A DNA stretch of 64,000 nucleotides from Istiophorus platypterus (taxonomy: Eukaryota; Chordata; Actinopteri; Istiophoriformes; Istiophoridae). The notes beneath the pieces were generated by a model that was given only the letters and a program-made list of their open reading frames with translations, did not search any database and was not told the DNA's origin. Of this stretch, positions 12,611-21,931 are shown in pieces. The stretch is from NCBI GenBank assembly GCA_016859345.1, contig CM029121.1, positions 986,829 to 1,050,828 of the forward strand, read 5' to 3'. Made by a program: the position numbers and the translations under genes. The stretch's first letter is position 1; the number at the start of each line of letters is the position of its first letter.

Positions 12611-13783
12611 TCATTTAAAATGCAGGACTTTGTCAGGGCAGGTGAGTGACAGGTAGGAACAGAGGGGGAATCCCATCTGGTACAGCGGATGCTGCCGAGC
12701 ACCGAGGTTCACAGATGAACTGTGGCTCTGGCGCTCTGCGCATGTTTCCGCTGACAAGCCGAGCGCGCTACCGCGCATCTCGTCTTCACTTTTTGATAAG
12801 ATGCTCTCGATGCTGAAACCCTTCGATTTATCCCTGATCGGAACATTTCCTTTCGACATGTCCAGCGAAAGTGCTGCCAAGTTTGTGTTTCCTGTGCAGC
12901 CGTCGGCGCCGAGCGGCCCTCTTTCTCCTTCTCTCCCGCTGAACGCCGACCTTCTCTCCTCCGGCTCCCAGCGGAGGGACGCACCCAGAAGTTGAGCATC
13001 GTCTACACACAGCGGAGCGTGTCGCGGAGCGGGACGCGGCTCAGGCTGCTGAGTGTCAGTTCTCCTCCAGGTGGATGCAGGATTGTCTTGGTGGGGGAGC
13101 ACTTTAAGTCTTTGGATGTGGTGATTTTGAGGCTGTTCGGAGTTTTGGAACTCGACAAGAACAGGTTTAGTGTCTGGTTGTGTTTCCATCCTCTCGGAAT
13201 CCTGCCCCGCTGGTATCTCTGCTATCTCCGAGCCAGTCTGGTGTGTCAAAGAGGTCTGAGGGTGCCTTGGTGGCCCCGGGCCCTTGGTGCGCTTGTGTCC
13301 TGCAGCTTTGAAGTCCAGAGTGTCCTGCTGGCTTTTCGCCTTCCTCTTCCTCCTGCGGTAGTTGCCGTTCTCAAACATATCCAGACACTTGGTGTCCAGC
13401 GTCCAGTAGCTGCCTTTGCCGGGCCGGCCCTTCTCTCTAGGTACCTTGATGAAGCAGTCATTTAGGGAGAGGTTGTGTCGGATGGAGTTCTGCCAGCCCT
13501 GCTTGTTGTCGTGATAAAATGGGAACCGGTCCATGATAAACTGGTAGATGCCGCTGAGAGTTGCGCGCTGCTCCGGTGCGCTCTTGATGGCCATGGCGAT
13601 GAGCGCGATGTAGCTGTAGGGCGGCTTCTGCGGAGGCTCCTGTCGGGCCGGCAGGAAGGTCAGGGCGGCGGGTAAGACCCCTCCGCTTTCTCGTCCGTAA
13701 AAGTAGATCAGCGGGGGGGCGGTGAGGCTCAGAGCCGAGGATGGCACTCCGAGTGACGGCAGACGGCCGTGGTAGAGAGTCAT
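12611..13783 (-). CDS. foxl1: Forkhead box protein L1
   Basis: Single-exon forkhead transcription factor of 390 residues. The DNA-binding domain spans about residues 53-149, from QKPPYSYIALIAMAI to NYRRRKRK, with recognition helix QNSIRHNLSL at 98-107. A basic run RRRKRKAK follows. The subfamily call rests on the FoxL1-type N-terminus (LPSLG...YFYGRESGG), on a forkhead nearly identical to vertebrate FoxL1, and on the short C-terminal FSIESIL motif (323-329) with terminal PDKVLHF. Known FoxL1 proteins act in gut and skeletal mesenchyme downstream of Hedgehog signalling; that role is inferred from the family. The start is the ATG at 13783, which places the forkhead about 50 residues in, as in other FoxL1 proteins. 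An intronless CDS is normal for this gene. The locus is a GC-rich island in AT-rich surroundings. I see no frame break. Confidence 0.96.
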   Translation of the reverse strand: MTLYHGRLPSLGVPSSALSLTAPPLIYFYGRESGGVLPAALTFLPARQEPPQKPPYSYIALIAMAIKSAPEQRATLSGIYQFIMDRFPFYHDNKQGWQNSIRHNLSLNDCFIKVPREKGRPGKGSYWTLDTKCLDMFENGNYRRRKRKAKSQQDTLDFKAAGHKRTKGPGPPRHPQTSLTHQTGSEIAEIPAGQDSERMETQPDTKPVLVEFQNSEQPQNHHIQRLKVLPHQDNPASTWRRTDTQQPEPRPAPRHAPLCVDDAQLLGASLRWEPEERRSAFSGREGERGPLGADGCTGNTNLAALSLDMSKGNVPIRDKSKGFSIESILSKSEDEMRGSALGLSAETCAERQSHSSSVNLGARQHPLYQMGFPLCSYLSLTCPDKVLHFK

Positions 13784-14300
13784 GACGCCGAAGAAACAGG
13801 ACTGTGTCCTGGGGAAAGTTTAGCCTGCACCCGGAGCTCCACTCCTCCACTGACTGACTCTCCAGCCTCATGAGGGCCCAGAAAAATGTTAATAATTGCT
13901 GTACGTTTGCTGTGTTATGTTGACTTTGCACTGTGGAATAAATTGTCCATCATAAACAGTCTGTGGTGTTCTCAGCCCACCCACATTAATTAAAATTTCA
14001 TTGCTCTGAATGCCCCCCCTCCCTGCCCCCCGCGCCCAACAACCAATGAGGTGCCGGGTTATTCCCTCATCTGTTTATAGAATTAGTCGCTTGATAAGTC
14101 TGCCCACCCAGGTTGAATCAAGCTGTGTTTATTTGGAAAAATTTCCGGGCACCCAATACATAAACGCACTGATGTGCTGTTTGAAATATCACGTCCACCC
14201 TTGACGCTGAGTTGCTCACACAGAGAGAACAAGCAAACATTGCCGAGTCCATTCTGGGAGTTGCTGTGGGGTTCACTCAAATGAAAACAAAGTGTATAAA
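13784..14300 (-). promoter_or_regulatory. foxl1 upstream region
   Basis: On the minus strand a TATAAA-like word lies at 14079-14074, about 290 bp upstream of the ATG, with an inverted CCAAT at 14043-14047. Two TGTTTAT-type forkhead-site words lie at 14072-14079 and 14126-14134. A GATAAG word lies at about 14093. The motifs are visible; their use as a promoter is inference. Confidence 0.4.
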
Positions 14301-14302
14301 AG
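14295..14302 (+). promoter_or_regulatory. TATA box on the strand opposite foxl1
   Basis: TATAAAAG in a GTG...GGG context, pointing away from foxl1. An ATG with good context follows at 14366, opening only an 18-codon frame. It could start a divergent non-coding transcript. Confidence 0.35.
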
Positions 14303-14500
14303 GGAAGATAACTTAAACAATTTTAACTCGGGTCAGGGCCTCTTCTTTCCTTCAGTGCAACAAAAATGGACACAGAGGACTGGCTTTTGTATGTTTGTTT
14401 GTTTGTGTGTGTGTGTGCGTAGGAACTGATTCAGCAACAAGCGCCACAAAGACTTTATTCAAAAAATATGAGGCTACAGTAAATTATGGATGAATGACAG

Positions 14501-14554
14501 ATAATAATAATAATAATAATAATAATAATTATAATAATAACAACAACAACAACA
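14501..14554. repeat. (TAA)n-(CAA)n microsatellite
   Basis: TAA repeats followed by CAA repeats, with one interruption. Confidence 0.97.
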
Positions 14555-14559
14555 TCACT

Positions 14560-16150
14560 GGTACAACTATCACAGATTTATATCTGGTCTAAACACATAT
14601 CAATGACCATCAAATCATTAATATCCTTGTTTAATTCTTATTCTTCCTATTACTCAAAGAAATGGTTGAAGATGCACGAAAGTTGTAAAATTTGATATTT
14701 CTGATAGTTTTTCATATTTAAATTTGGCCAAAGAATAAATCACATTTTCCAATAACTTTATCTTCATCTCCCTAAAAGTCATGTGTGTGTTCATTAGTAA
14801 TTGTTGATTGTAAAATGACTAAGCTTAAAGCTAACTACATCAACAGATAACAAATTGGCCTCCTATGTTTTAAAGAAATGATAGAGATGACTTTCTTTTG
14901 TGATTGGCATCTTAAGAGAGTACCTAGTGGCTCAGTAGCCCTGGGTACTAGCTGGCCATGGAGAACAAAATGGAACAGAGATCGAAAAAAATGCATTAAT
15001 TGGCCATTGATCTGAATAAGCATAATTAATTTAGTTTAATAAAATAACAAGCTAATGTAACTGATCACAACAGTTCTTCAAAAAATACCACCTGTGTAAT
15101 TCTCATACCTAAGCCAACTCAGTTACCCTCACGTCATTAATTAACATGAAGCAGTACATCACCGCAGTGACAATAAAAACTGAAAATCAGCTCAATAAAG
15201 GTTTTGGGACATTGACTGTATTGATTTAAATTGCACAAGTAGGTTCTAGAGTTGATACAATAAATCTGTCAATGGAAGATTAATCAAATATTTTGATAAT
15301 AGTTTAATTCCTTATCCAGCGAAAATACCAAATATTAGCCAGTTTGAGCATCTCAAAAGTGATAATTATCTACTTTTAAATTTATATCATTGTAAGTTAT
15401 GGATGGATTAAAAAAAGTGTTATTTGTAGGCCTAGATCAGTTATTTGAGGCCTGGGTGGTCACCTGAATCAACACATGTTATGATATGTATTCCAAATAA
15501 ATTCCAGACAATCTGTAAGTTGCTTGGAAACAGCCACATCTAACTGAAGATCACTGTGCTCATTGGATACAGTTGCATGTTCTTGCATGTTCTATTGGCT
15601 CTGTTTGTATCAACACTGAACAGAATGAAATGTAGTGTTTTAATTGTCCTTTGAGATGCTGCAGACAGGCACTCAGGACTGTACTGCCTTACAAGGACAA
15701 CATGGACAGTGTATTATTTGTAGATGTGAGCATGATGCTTTATATTATGTATTTTCCTGTTTATAGGTCAAAGGAGGATTATAACAACTTTACAAGTGCA
15801 CACAGCTGGCTCCTGCTTACATTAGGGGCTTGGAGCTTTCAGTGGATAAACTCAGAAGTCGTTCTTTTCTCTGTTTCTCTCTCAGCAGACGGTGATTCAT
15901 TAGCAAATAAAACTAAACTAACATGCAAGAGATGTGTACACACCCCAGCAAGCAGGATTTGAGTTTTTTTAAAAGGGTAGCCGCTGGAAAATTCTTTCCA
16001 TCCATACTGCAGAAGACACATTTTATAATTTAGATTTATTTACATTTTTAATACTGCTGGACATACCATATGAATCTATGATGTGAACATTTGGAATTTT
16101 TAAGAGGGTAATTAATCCCCCATTCCACTGTTAATACTATATCCTTAAAG
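14560..16150. other. Intergenic DNA, nothing recognised
   Basis: AT-rich. The short frame at 15651-15962 lacks any protein feature I recognise. Confidence 0.45.
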
Positions 16151-16164
16151 AGCCATAAACTAGT

Positions 16165-16320
16165 AAAACACAAGTTCAATTTTGCAGTACTTTACTTTAC
16201 TTGAGTATTCCCATTTTATGCTACTTTATACTTCAACTCCACTACATTTCAAAGGGAAATATTGTACATTCCACTTCACCACATTTATTTGAAAGCCTTA
16301 TACAATATACAAACCAGAGG
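16165..16320 (+). repeat. Dispersed teleost repeat family B, left half
   Basis: The text 'gtactttactttacttgag' followed by 'tactttatacttcaactcca', 'ctacatttcaaagggaaata' and 'ttgtacattccacttcacca' is a fish repeat known to me by pattern. Its expected right half is found about 2 kb away at 18365-18645. Confidence 0.6.
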
Positions 16321-16619
16321 TTTCCCATAGAGTGTAGTTGGGGTCATATTTCAGATGTCTATGGGGATTCACACGAATTCACTTCAATGAATGTTCAAAT
16401 GATCCAATATCTCATGATGAAAACAAATTCATATGAAATCTGTGAGAGGTAAAAAAAAAAGTTTTCTATTCTTTTTTTCCCCATCTGCCTGTCCCGAAAG
16501 GGAGAGGCAAGTGAACTTTTTTTTTGTTGGTTCAGGGTTTTTTTGTCCAGATTTCTCCAAGTGTATTTTCTTTATTGCTTTATTTTAATTCTATGTCTGC
16601 CAAAAAGGTTATAAAATAA

Positions 16620-17765
16620 AAAAGTAAAGTTGCAAGCAGCATTGAAGGGGCCCTCACACTTTGAGCCTGGGGGGGAAGTGGTACATGGGGTGTTAATGTA
16701 GGTCATATGAAATGACTCTGATTTTGCATGATCATAAGATAAAAAAAACCAATGAGCTAAGCATAATATACTATGTCCACCTGGTGCATATTTTTATCAT
16801 GCATTAAGTAAGGGATGTGCAAAGAAAGACCCTAAAAGGGGCTTGAGCCCCTGTCTTTTGACCTTATACTTGACAAGTTTCAAAATATAGCATAATCGAA
16901 GAAGAGTACATGAGTATAACATGTCACTTCATGTTACCAGTAGGTGACACTATGACTATGGCTGGACATTGGCATGAAGATGTCTTGAGATCAAGACTCA
17001 TGACATACAAAGTTTAGGACACATTTAACAATGTATAATTGAGTAACAACAACTTGAGTAACAACAACCTGGTTCATGGCGAAAAATAAAAATTTGTTGC
17101 GCCACCACAAGAATCCCATTCAATTAAACCTCAAAATCTTCATAATAAAGCTCACCAACGTCTTAATGCTTTTCTGATCACATTAGAAGTGGATCTGCTG
17201 TCTGCTAGTAGCAATACAAAAAAGTATAAAGACTGTAATTTCCTGATGCCAGTTGGTGGGGCTTTGATTAGAACTTAAAAATTGGCATGTAGATGTCTTC
17301 AGGCCAGGACTCTTATCATACATGTGAAGTTTGGGGCAAATTGGACAACGTATATTTAAGTTACAACACCAAAATCTTCCATGCCAGCATGGACACACCA
17401 TTTAATGAAACTCAAACGCTTTGCAAATTAGCATTGCAAAAGTCTTTTAGATTGTACTGACCAAAATTGAAGTTAATCTGATCAATTCTCTAGGAGGAGT
17501 TAATTAAAGAACAAAGTATGCAAAAATTGTAGAGTAAATTCAAATGGTTGACTTCCTCTTGGGTTTTGGGTATGGCTCCAAGAGGCGTTTTTGTTAGTCT
17601 TGGGATATTTCATGTGACAATCAAATTTCATGCATGTCAGTGAAACATACCACAAGGGCAACTTCCTTGAAATTTTGTGGGGGGAGGAATAATAATAGTA
17701 ATAAAAGATAAAATTATAATAGCTTTTCAAATAGGGTCCTTGCACCGGTCAGTGCTCAGGCCCTA
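16620..17765 (+). mobile_element. Dispersed teleost element (about 1.1 kb) ending in GGGCCC-type words
   Basis: Begins 'gcaagcagcattgaaggggc' and ends near 'gggtccttgcaccggtcagt' plus 'gctcaggccctaa'. Internal blocks include 'gttaccagtaggtgacacta', 'attggcatgtagatgtcttc' and 'gttgggttttgggtatggc'-like text, a familiar non-coding fish repeat. It is decayed, with no protein frame. Whether it is a DNA transposon derivative cannot be settled without a repeat library. Confidence 0.55.
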
Positions 17766-18364
17766 ATAAGAATAATGACAAGAATAATAATAATGAAAAC
17801 AGAGGTTTTATTATATTTTAATAAGATCCTCATACTGTTTTTCCCTATTAAAGAAAAAACTGAAAATAATAAGTTAACGAAGTTAAAAAATAAAAAAATA
17901 ATAGAACCACAGACTCCAGAGTGAAAGTCCTATACTTTACCCATTCATTCATCACAACCTGTACAAAGTGTGGACTTTGTTGCTCTTTATACTATCTCAC
18001 CTGCCATCCTCAAGCCTGTCTGGCAGAATGTCTTTGCCAGTTAAATGACATTTTTAGCTTCAAGAAAGACATAAGAGTAGTGTTACGTGACCGGCTAACA
18101 CAAAATATTTGTACCTGTGCTTGGAGTATATGGAGAAAATAAGAATCACCCAGAAGGAAACATGAATGCTTTTAATTCTATTTAGAGAACTAAAAGCATA
18201 CATGTAATAAATATTACAAAAACAAACACACACAAGAATTTCTTTTCATTTGCCACTCAGGGCAGCTAGCTGATTTTTTTTCCACCTGTTTTTACAAATG
18301 AATTTAGTATGTGTATCAGAATATTTGTTTTTTTTGTCTTTTCTCTCACATTGATCATCTTCCA

Positions 18365-18645
18365 AACCCTGAGATAAAGTAGTTCAAACTAGCTCTACCT
18401 GCAGCAGCCACAACATTAACATGCTGCTACACACTGATGCTTTAGTATTAATCATCGAATAGTATCATATATAATAATGCCAGAAAGAAAGAACCAGCAC
18501 TTTTACTTTAATACTTGAACTACATTTTGCTGCTAATAGCTATGTACTTTTAACTTAAGTATGATTTTTGATGCAGGACATTTACTTGTATTGGAGTATT
18601 TTCACATCACTGTACTGGTACTTTTACTTAAATCCTTTTGTCATG
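18365..18645 (+). repeat. Dispersed teleost repeat family B, right half
   Basis: Contains 'aaagtagttcaaactagctc', 'aacattaacatgctgctaca', 'acattttgctgctaatagct' and 'ggtacttttacttaa', which in other fish copies follow directly after the block seen at 16165-16320. Confidence 0.6.
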
Positions 18646-18649
18646 ATCT

Positions 18650-19840
18650 ACCCCTCTGAGTGACTTTATGACTAGACTATGTTATTTCCTGTCATATTGT
18701 GAAATAACTTTCCTTTTTGTTTCACTTCCATCCTCCTGAAAAATGTTGCTGTCTATGAACATGCAAAAAGTTAACAGCTGGAAACAACATGTCTCACGAA
18801 AAAGTCAATTTTCAGTGTGTACCAAGTGGGACCCATCAATTTCATCCCATTTCTAACCAGAGCTCAAACATATTTGTTTTTTGTGACATCTTCTGGACAA
18901 ATAGAAAACTACTCATACAGGAGATACTGCAATATTACATGACTACAGTGTATACTGTGAGTGTTCCAGTACAGGCAAAACATCATATAAGAATTTGGTG
19001 AAATAAACTAATCATTTATCATTAACATTATATAAATAAATAAGTTTGACGAGTGTCAAGCCACCTTTAAATTCTAGTTTCTTAGACCCATTTCAAAACT
19101 ATTAACCCCAACTTCATCAGGATCGGAGTCTTGAAATAACTTGAAATACTGAGTTTAGGTAAAGTCCTGCTGAGTGTTCAATAAACTCATTAAATAACCT
19201 TTCCACAAACCTGCACAAACAATGTTGTTAACACCTTAGCATACTTCCCTGCATGAATGGTTTGCAAGTTAAAACTCTCAGGAAAGCCTTTTTTCTACTC
19301 CGAACTGATACATGATACAGTTGTTTCCTGTTAATAATGATAACACCGTCACCATGATGATAGTTAGTATCCATTTTGGTCCCTTTATCTTTATATATAT
19401 AACTTTAATGCTGCATAGTCCCTGTCAAAATTGTATCAAGTGATGACTGTGTTTTGTATGAAAGGGGTTACTCGAAGCAGACCCGCTGACAATGAATGTC
19501 CAACTCCATAGTTCCCTTCAGAACTATGCATTGTTTTAATGTCTTAGAGCTCATTGTTTTGATTTGTTCTAGCCCATAGCTTTATTGTAGGCAGTTACTG
19601 TCCATGAAAAAAATATCTCCGATAAACCAGCGAACAGACAAATTCTGAGACTAGATGATGAACACAGCAGCACTTTTAGTAGCTGAAGAGCTATATATTT
19701 ATCTAAGGAGATGGTATGTTGGAGTCAGGGTCACCTGGTTCACCATATGAACTTAAGGCCGTAATGTGTCAAAATTGTGTGTTCAGTGGACAGTGAATTG
19801 AGTTTAACCATACAACACCATGATCATGAACCAACTTTCA
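18650..19840. other. Intergenic DNA 3' of acd
   Basis: No gene or repeat recognised. The 70-codon frame at 18789-19001 has no recognisable features. Confidence 0.45.
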
Positions 19841-19843
19841 ACA

Positions 19844-19849
19844 TTTATT
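19844..19849 (-). terminator. Candidate acd polyadenylation signal
   Basis: Canonical AATAAA on the minus strand, about 275 nt past the acd stop codon. The only support is motif and position. Confidence 0.45.
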
Positions 19850-20122
19850 TCTAGATTTTATGTGGGCAAACATCTGCTGAAAGACACCACAAAACGTGGT
19901 TGTGGGCTCCAAAAAAAAAAAAAAAAGCTGGTATATGGACTTTGAGTATTTTTTTTTTAAGTATTCTAACAGCAAGGGACTTGAAAATAGAAAAATACAA
20001 ATATACATATATGATCTGGAACATTAACATGAGCCAACAAACTTACAACAGAAACTGAAACAATGACAGTAACAATAACAGCTTAACTGTCTTTACAGAT
20101 TTCGAACCGACAGTTAAATTAC

Positions 20123-21931
20123 TTAATTCCTCTCAGATGTCACTGACATGTGTGGATTATCTGTCTCCCTTGGAACAACAAGATACTTCACAGCCCAGTG
20201 CAGCAGGGATTCAGAAACTTTGAATCGACTTAAATCCTGCAGATTATGCAAAGAAACTTTGTAAGAAAAAGAGAAAAGCCTGCCATTGCGGTGAACGGTG
20301 GGAGTTTCTCTCAAAACAGATCCGGCAGTTTGACTCCTTTTGTAATTGCCGCCCTCTTCAGCCACAGAGCCTGCCAGTGTGTCAAAGAGCCAAGATGGAG
20401 GGTTCCCACTGAGTTGAGCCTCCTCCTTCTGCTCCTCCAATAAGGTGGTAAGTGCTTCTGGTATGGGCTCACTTCTCTTTCTCTTTCTCTTTCTATATTT
20501 TCTATCAGTAGTCTCCTTGATGTCCTTCTCCAAGATATCATTTTCTTGATACGAAGCCAAAAGATTTTGTTGTGCTGTGCAGGTGCAGTGTTTATCTGTG
20601 GTAGGTGTAGAAAAAGATTCTGGTGGACTCTCAGAAATTGAAATTGAAGAACTGGCAGTGGCAGGGAGGCTAGCTGAGGGTGATGGTTTCTGGTAGGGCG
20701 GGAAGTAGCTATGTTTTTCTTTGCTGTTCTTCGATGTCTGCTGGGATTCCTTCAGGCTGCGAACACCAAGTTGCATGCTGGTTAAGATCGCAGCATGATC
20801 AAGCATGGGCTCAGCAGAGGCCGGCTTATGTGGAGTGTTTGTTGGACTGGCTTCTAGGAATGCATCAGTGGATGATGAGGTGTCACATGGCGGAGGGAAA
20901 ATGTCCCAAGGGTTGGCTAAAAGACTAATGTCTCTGTCAATCATCATGCCCTCGTGTAGAATGCAGTCCTCTACAGGAAGAGGTGATGTCTCATCAGTTT
21001 CACAATCTCTCTCTGCAACTGCTGGCCTGGCTATTAGCCACTCTATATCATCAACAGAGGGCTGTGTTGTCACTGAAGGTTTGCAGTCTTGTGGTAAATC
21101 TCTCTTTCTGTCAGATGAGTCAGAGGCAACAGAAAGCTTGCTTCCAAAATTAGATGGTATTTGAAACTGCTGCACATCTTCTTCTGGGATAAGAAGACAT
21201 TGTATGGGGACACTGAAACATTTCACTCCCTTATATTTGACCCTGTCAGCATCCCAGTTTGTGGCAGTGAATGCATCTGGGTATGTCTGCAATGAGCTGT
21301 AAATTGAGGTGGAGGGCTGTGGGCTCGCAGGGCTACTGCTTGCTACCAAAAGCCTCTCCTCAACATCCTCCAGAACAGCCTGCACACAGTCATGCTGCCA
21401 CTCCCCCAGCAGCTCTGACAGATCGAAACCACACTGGCTTTTCTGAGAGTCCTGCGTCTCCTGACCCAGTAGGGCCCTCCATGTCTTAAAGATCTTCTGC
21501 CTGACGGAGGGCAGGGTAGTGCAGCAAGGGGTGTTGTCTTTGACTGGACCAGCTGCAGTCGTAGCCAGCTCTCCAACTAACAAAAAGAATCTGCATTTGT
21601 TCTGCTGGAGGGCCATGTGAAACTGCAACCGGTAGTCCTGAATGCACACCGTGGTGTTGACCAGGCTGGTGAAACACTCGCGGTCCTCCTGCTCCTGAAG
21701 ATGTTCCCAGGCCGATGCGGTGAGGATGGCGGGGATCTGGAGCACCCCGTCGGAAAGGAAGAGGAGCCCTGTGGGACCGTTAGAGCCCTTCTCCTGGGAC
21801 TGAGACATCTGACCCACTCCGATGACATGAGCCTTCAGCTGCCCGCTGCTACTGTTCCCCTCACAAATGCCATAGCTCAGAACCAGATTCTCTATCCATG
21901 GAGACAGTTTTTTCCGAGAAGGTCGAGGCAT
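20123..21931 (-). CDS. acd: Shelterin subunit TPP1 (adrenocortical dysplasia protein homolog)
   Basis: A 602-codon uninterrupted frame. The N-terminal OB-fold is seen from about residue 10 (PWIENLVLSYG) through LLFLSDGVLQIPAILTASAW (57-76) to FFLLVGELATT (115-125), followed by a helix segment (QKIFKTWRALLG) and GFDLSELLGEW (168-178). All align in order with human TPP1 (PWI-REL, LLVSDG, LSLSQLLDEM). A long Ser/Pro/Thr-rich linker follows, with a basic putative nuclear signal RKYRKRKRKR at 477-486. The C-terminal block from about 553 to 586 (FSFSYKVSLHNL...LLHWAVKYLV) corresponds to the TIN2-binding end of human TPP1. In the family, TPP1 bridges TIN2 and POT1 and recruits telomerase to telomeres. 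Human ACD is split by many introns; here the whole CDS is one exon. The start at 21931 (MPRPSRKKLSPWIE) sits just before the OB-fold. Confidence 0.92.
   Translation of the reverse strand: MPRPSRKKLSPWIENLVLSYGICEGNSSSGQLKAHVIGVGQMSQSQEKGSNGPTGLLFLSDGVLQIPAILTASAWEHLQEQEDRECFTSLVNTTVCIQDYRLQFHMALQQNKCRFFLLVGELATTAAGPVKDNTPCCTTLPSVRQKIFKTWRALLGQETQDSQKSQCGFDLSELLGEWQHDCVQAVLEDVEERLLVASSSPASPQPSTSIYSSLQTYPDAFTATNWDADRVKYKGVKCFSVPIQCLLIPEEDVQQFQIPSNFGSKLSVASDSSDRKRDLPQDCKPSVTTQPSVDDIEWLIARPAVAERDCETDETSPLPVEDCILHEGMMIDRDISLLANPWDIFPPPCDTSSSTDAFLEASPTNTPHKPASAEPMLDHAAILTSMQLGVRSLKESQQTSKNSKEKHSYFPPYQKPSPSASLPATASSSISISESPPESFSTPTTDKHCTCTAQQNLLASYQENDILEKDIKETTDRKYRKRKRKRSEPIPEALTTLLEEQKEEAQLSGNPPSWLFDTLAGSVAEEGGNYKRSQTAGSVLRETPTVHRNGRLFSFSYKVSLHNLQDLSRFKVSESLLHWAVKYLVVPRETDNPHMSVTSERN

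Noticed and set aside
12992..13465. 157-codon plus-strand frame
   Set aside because: Antisense to the foxl1 forkhead region; a by-product of GC-rich coding sequence. The other frames at 12709-13931 are explained in the same way.
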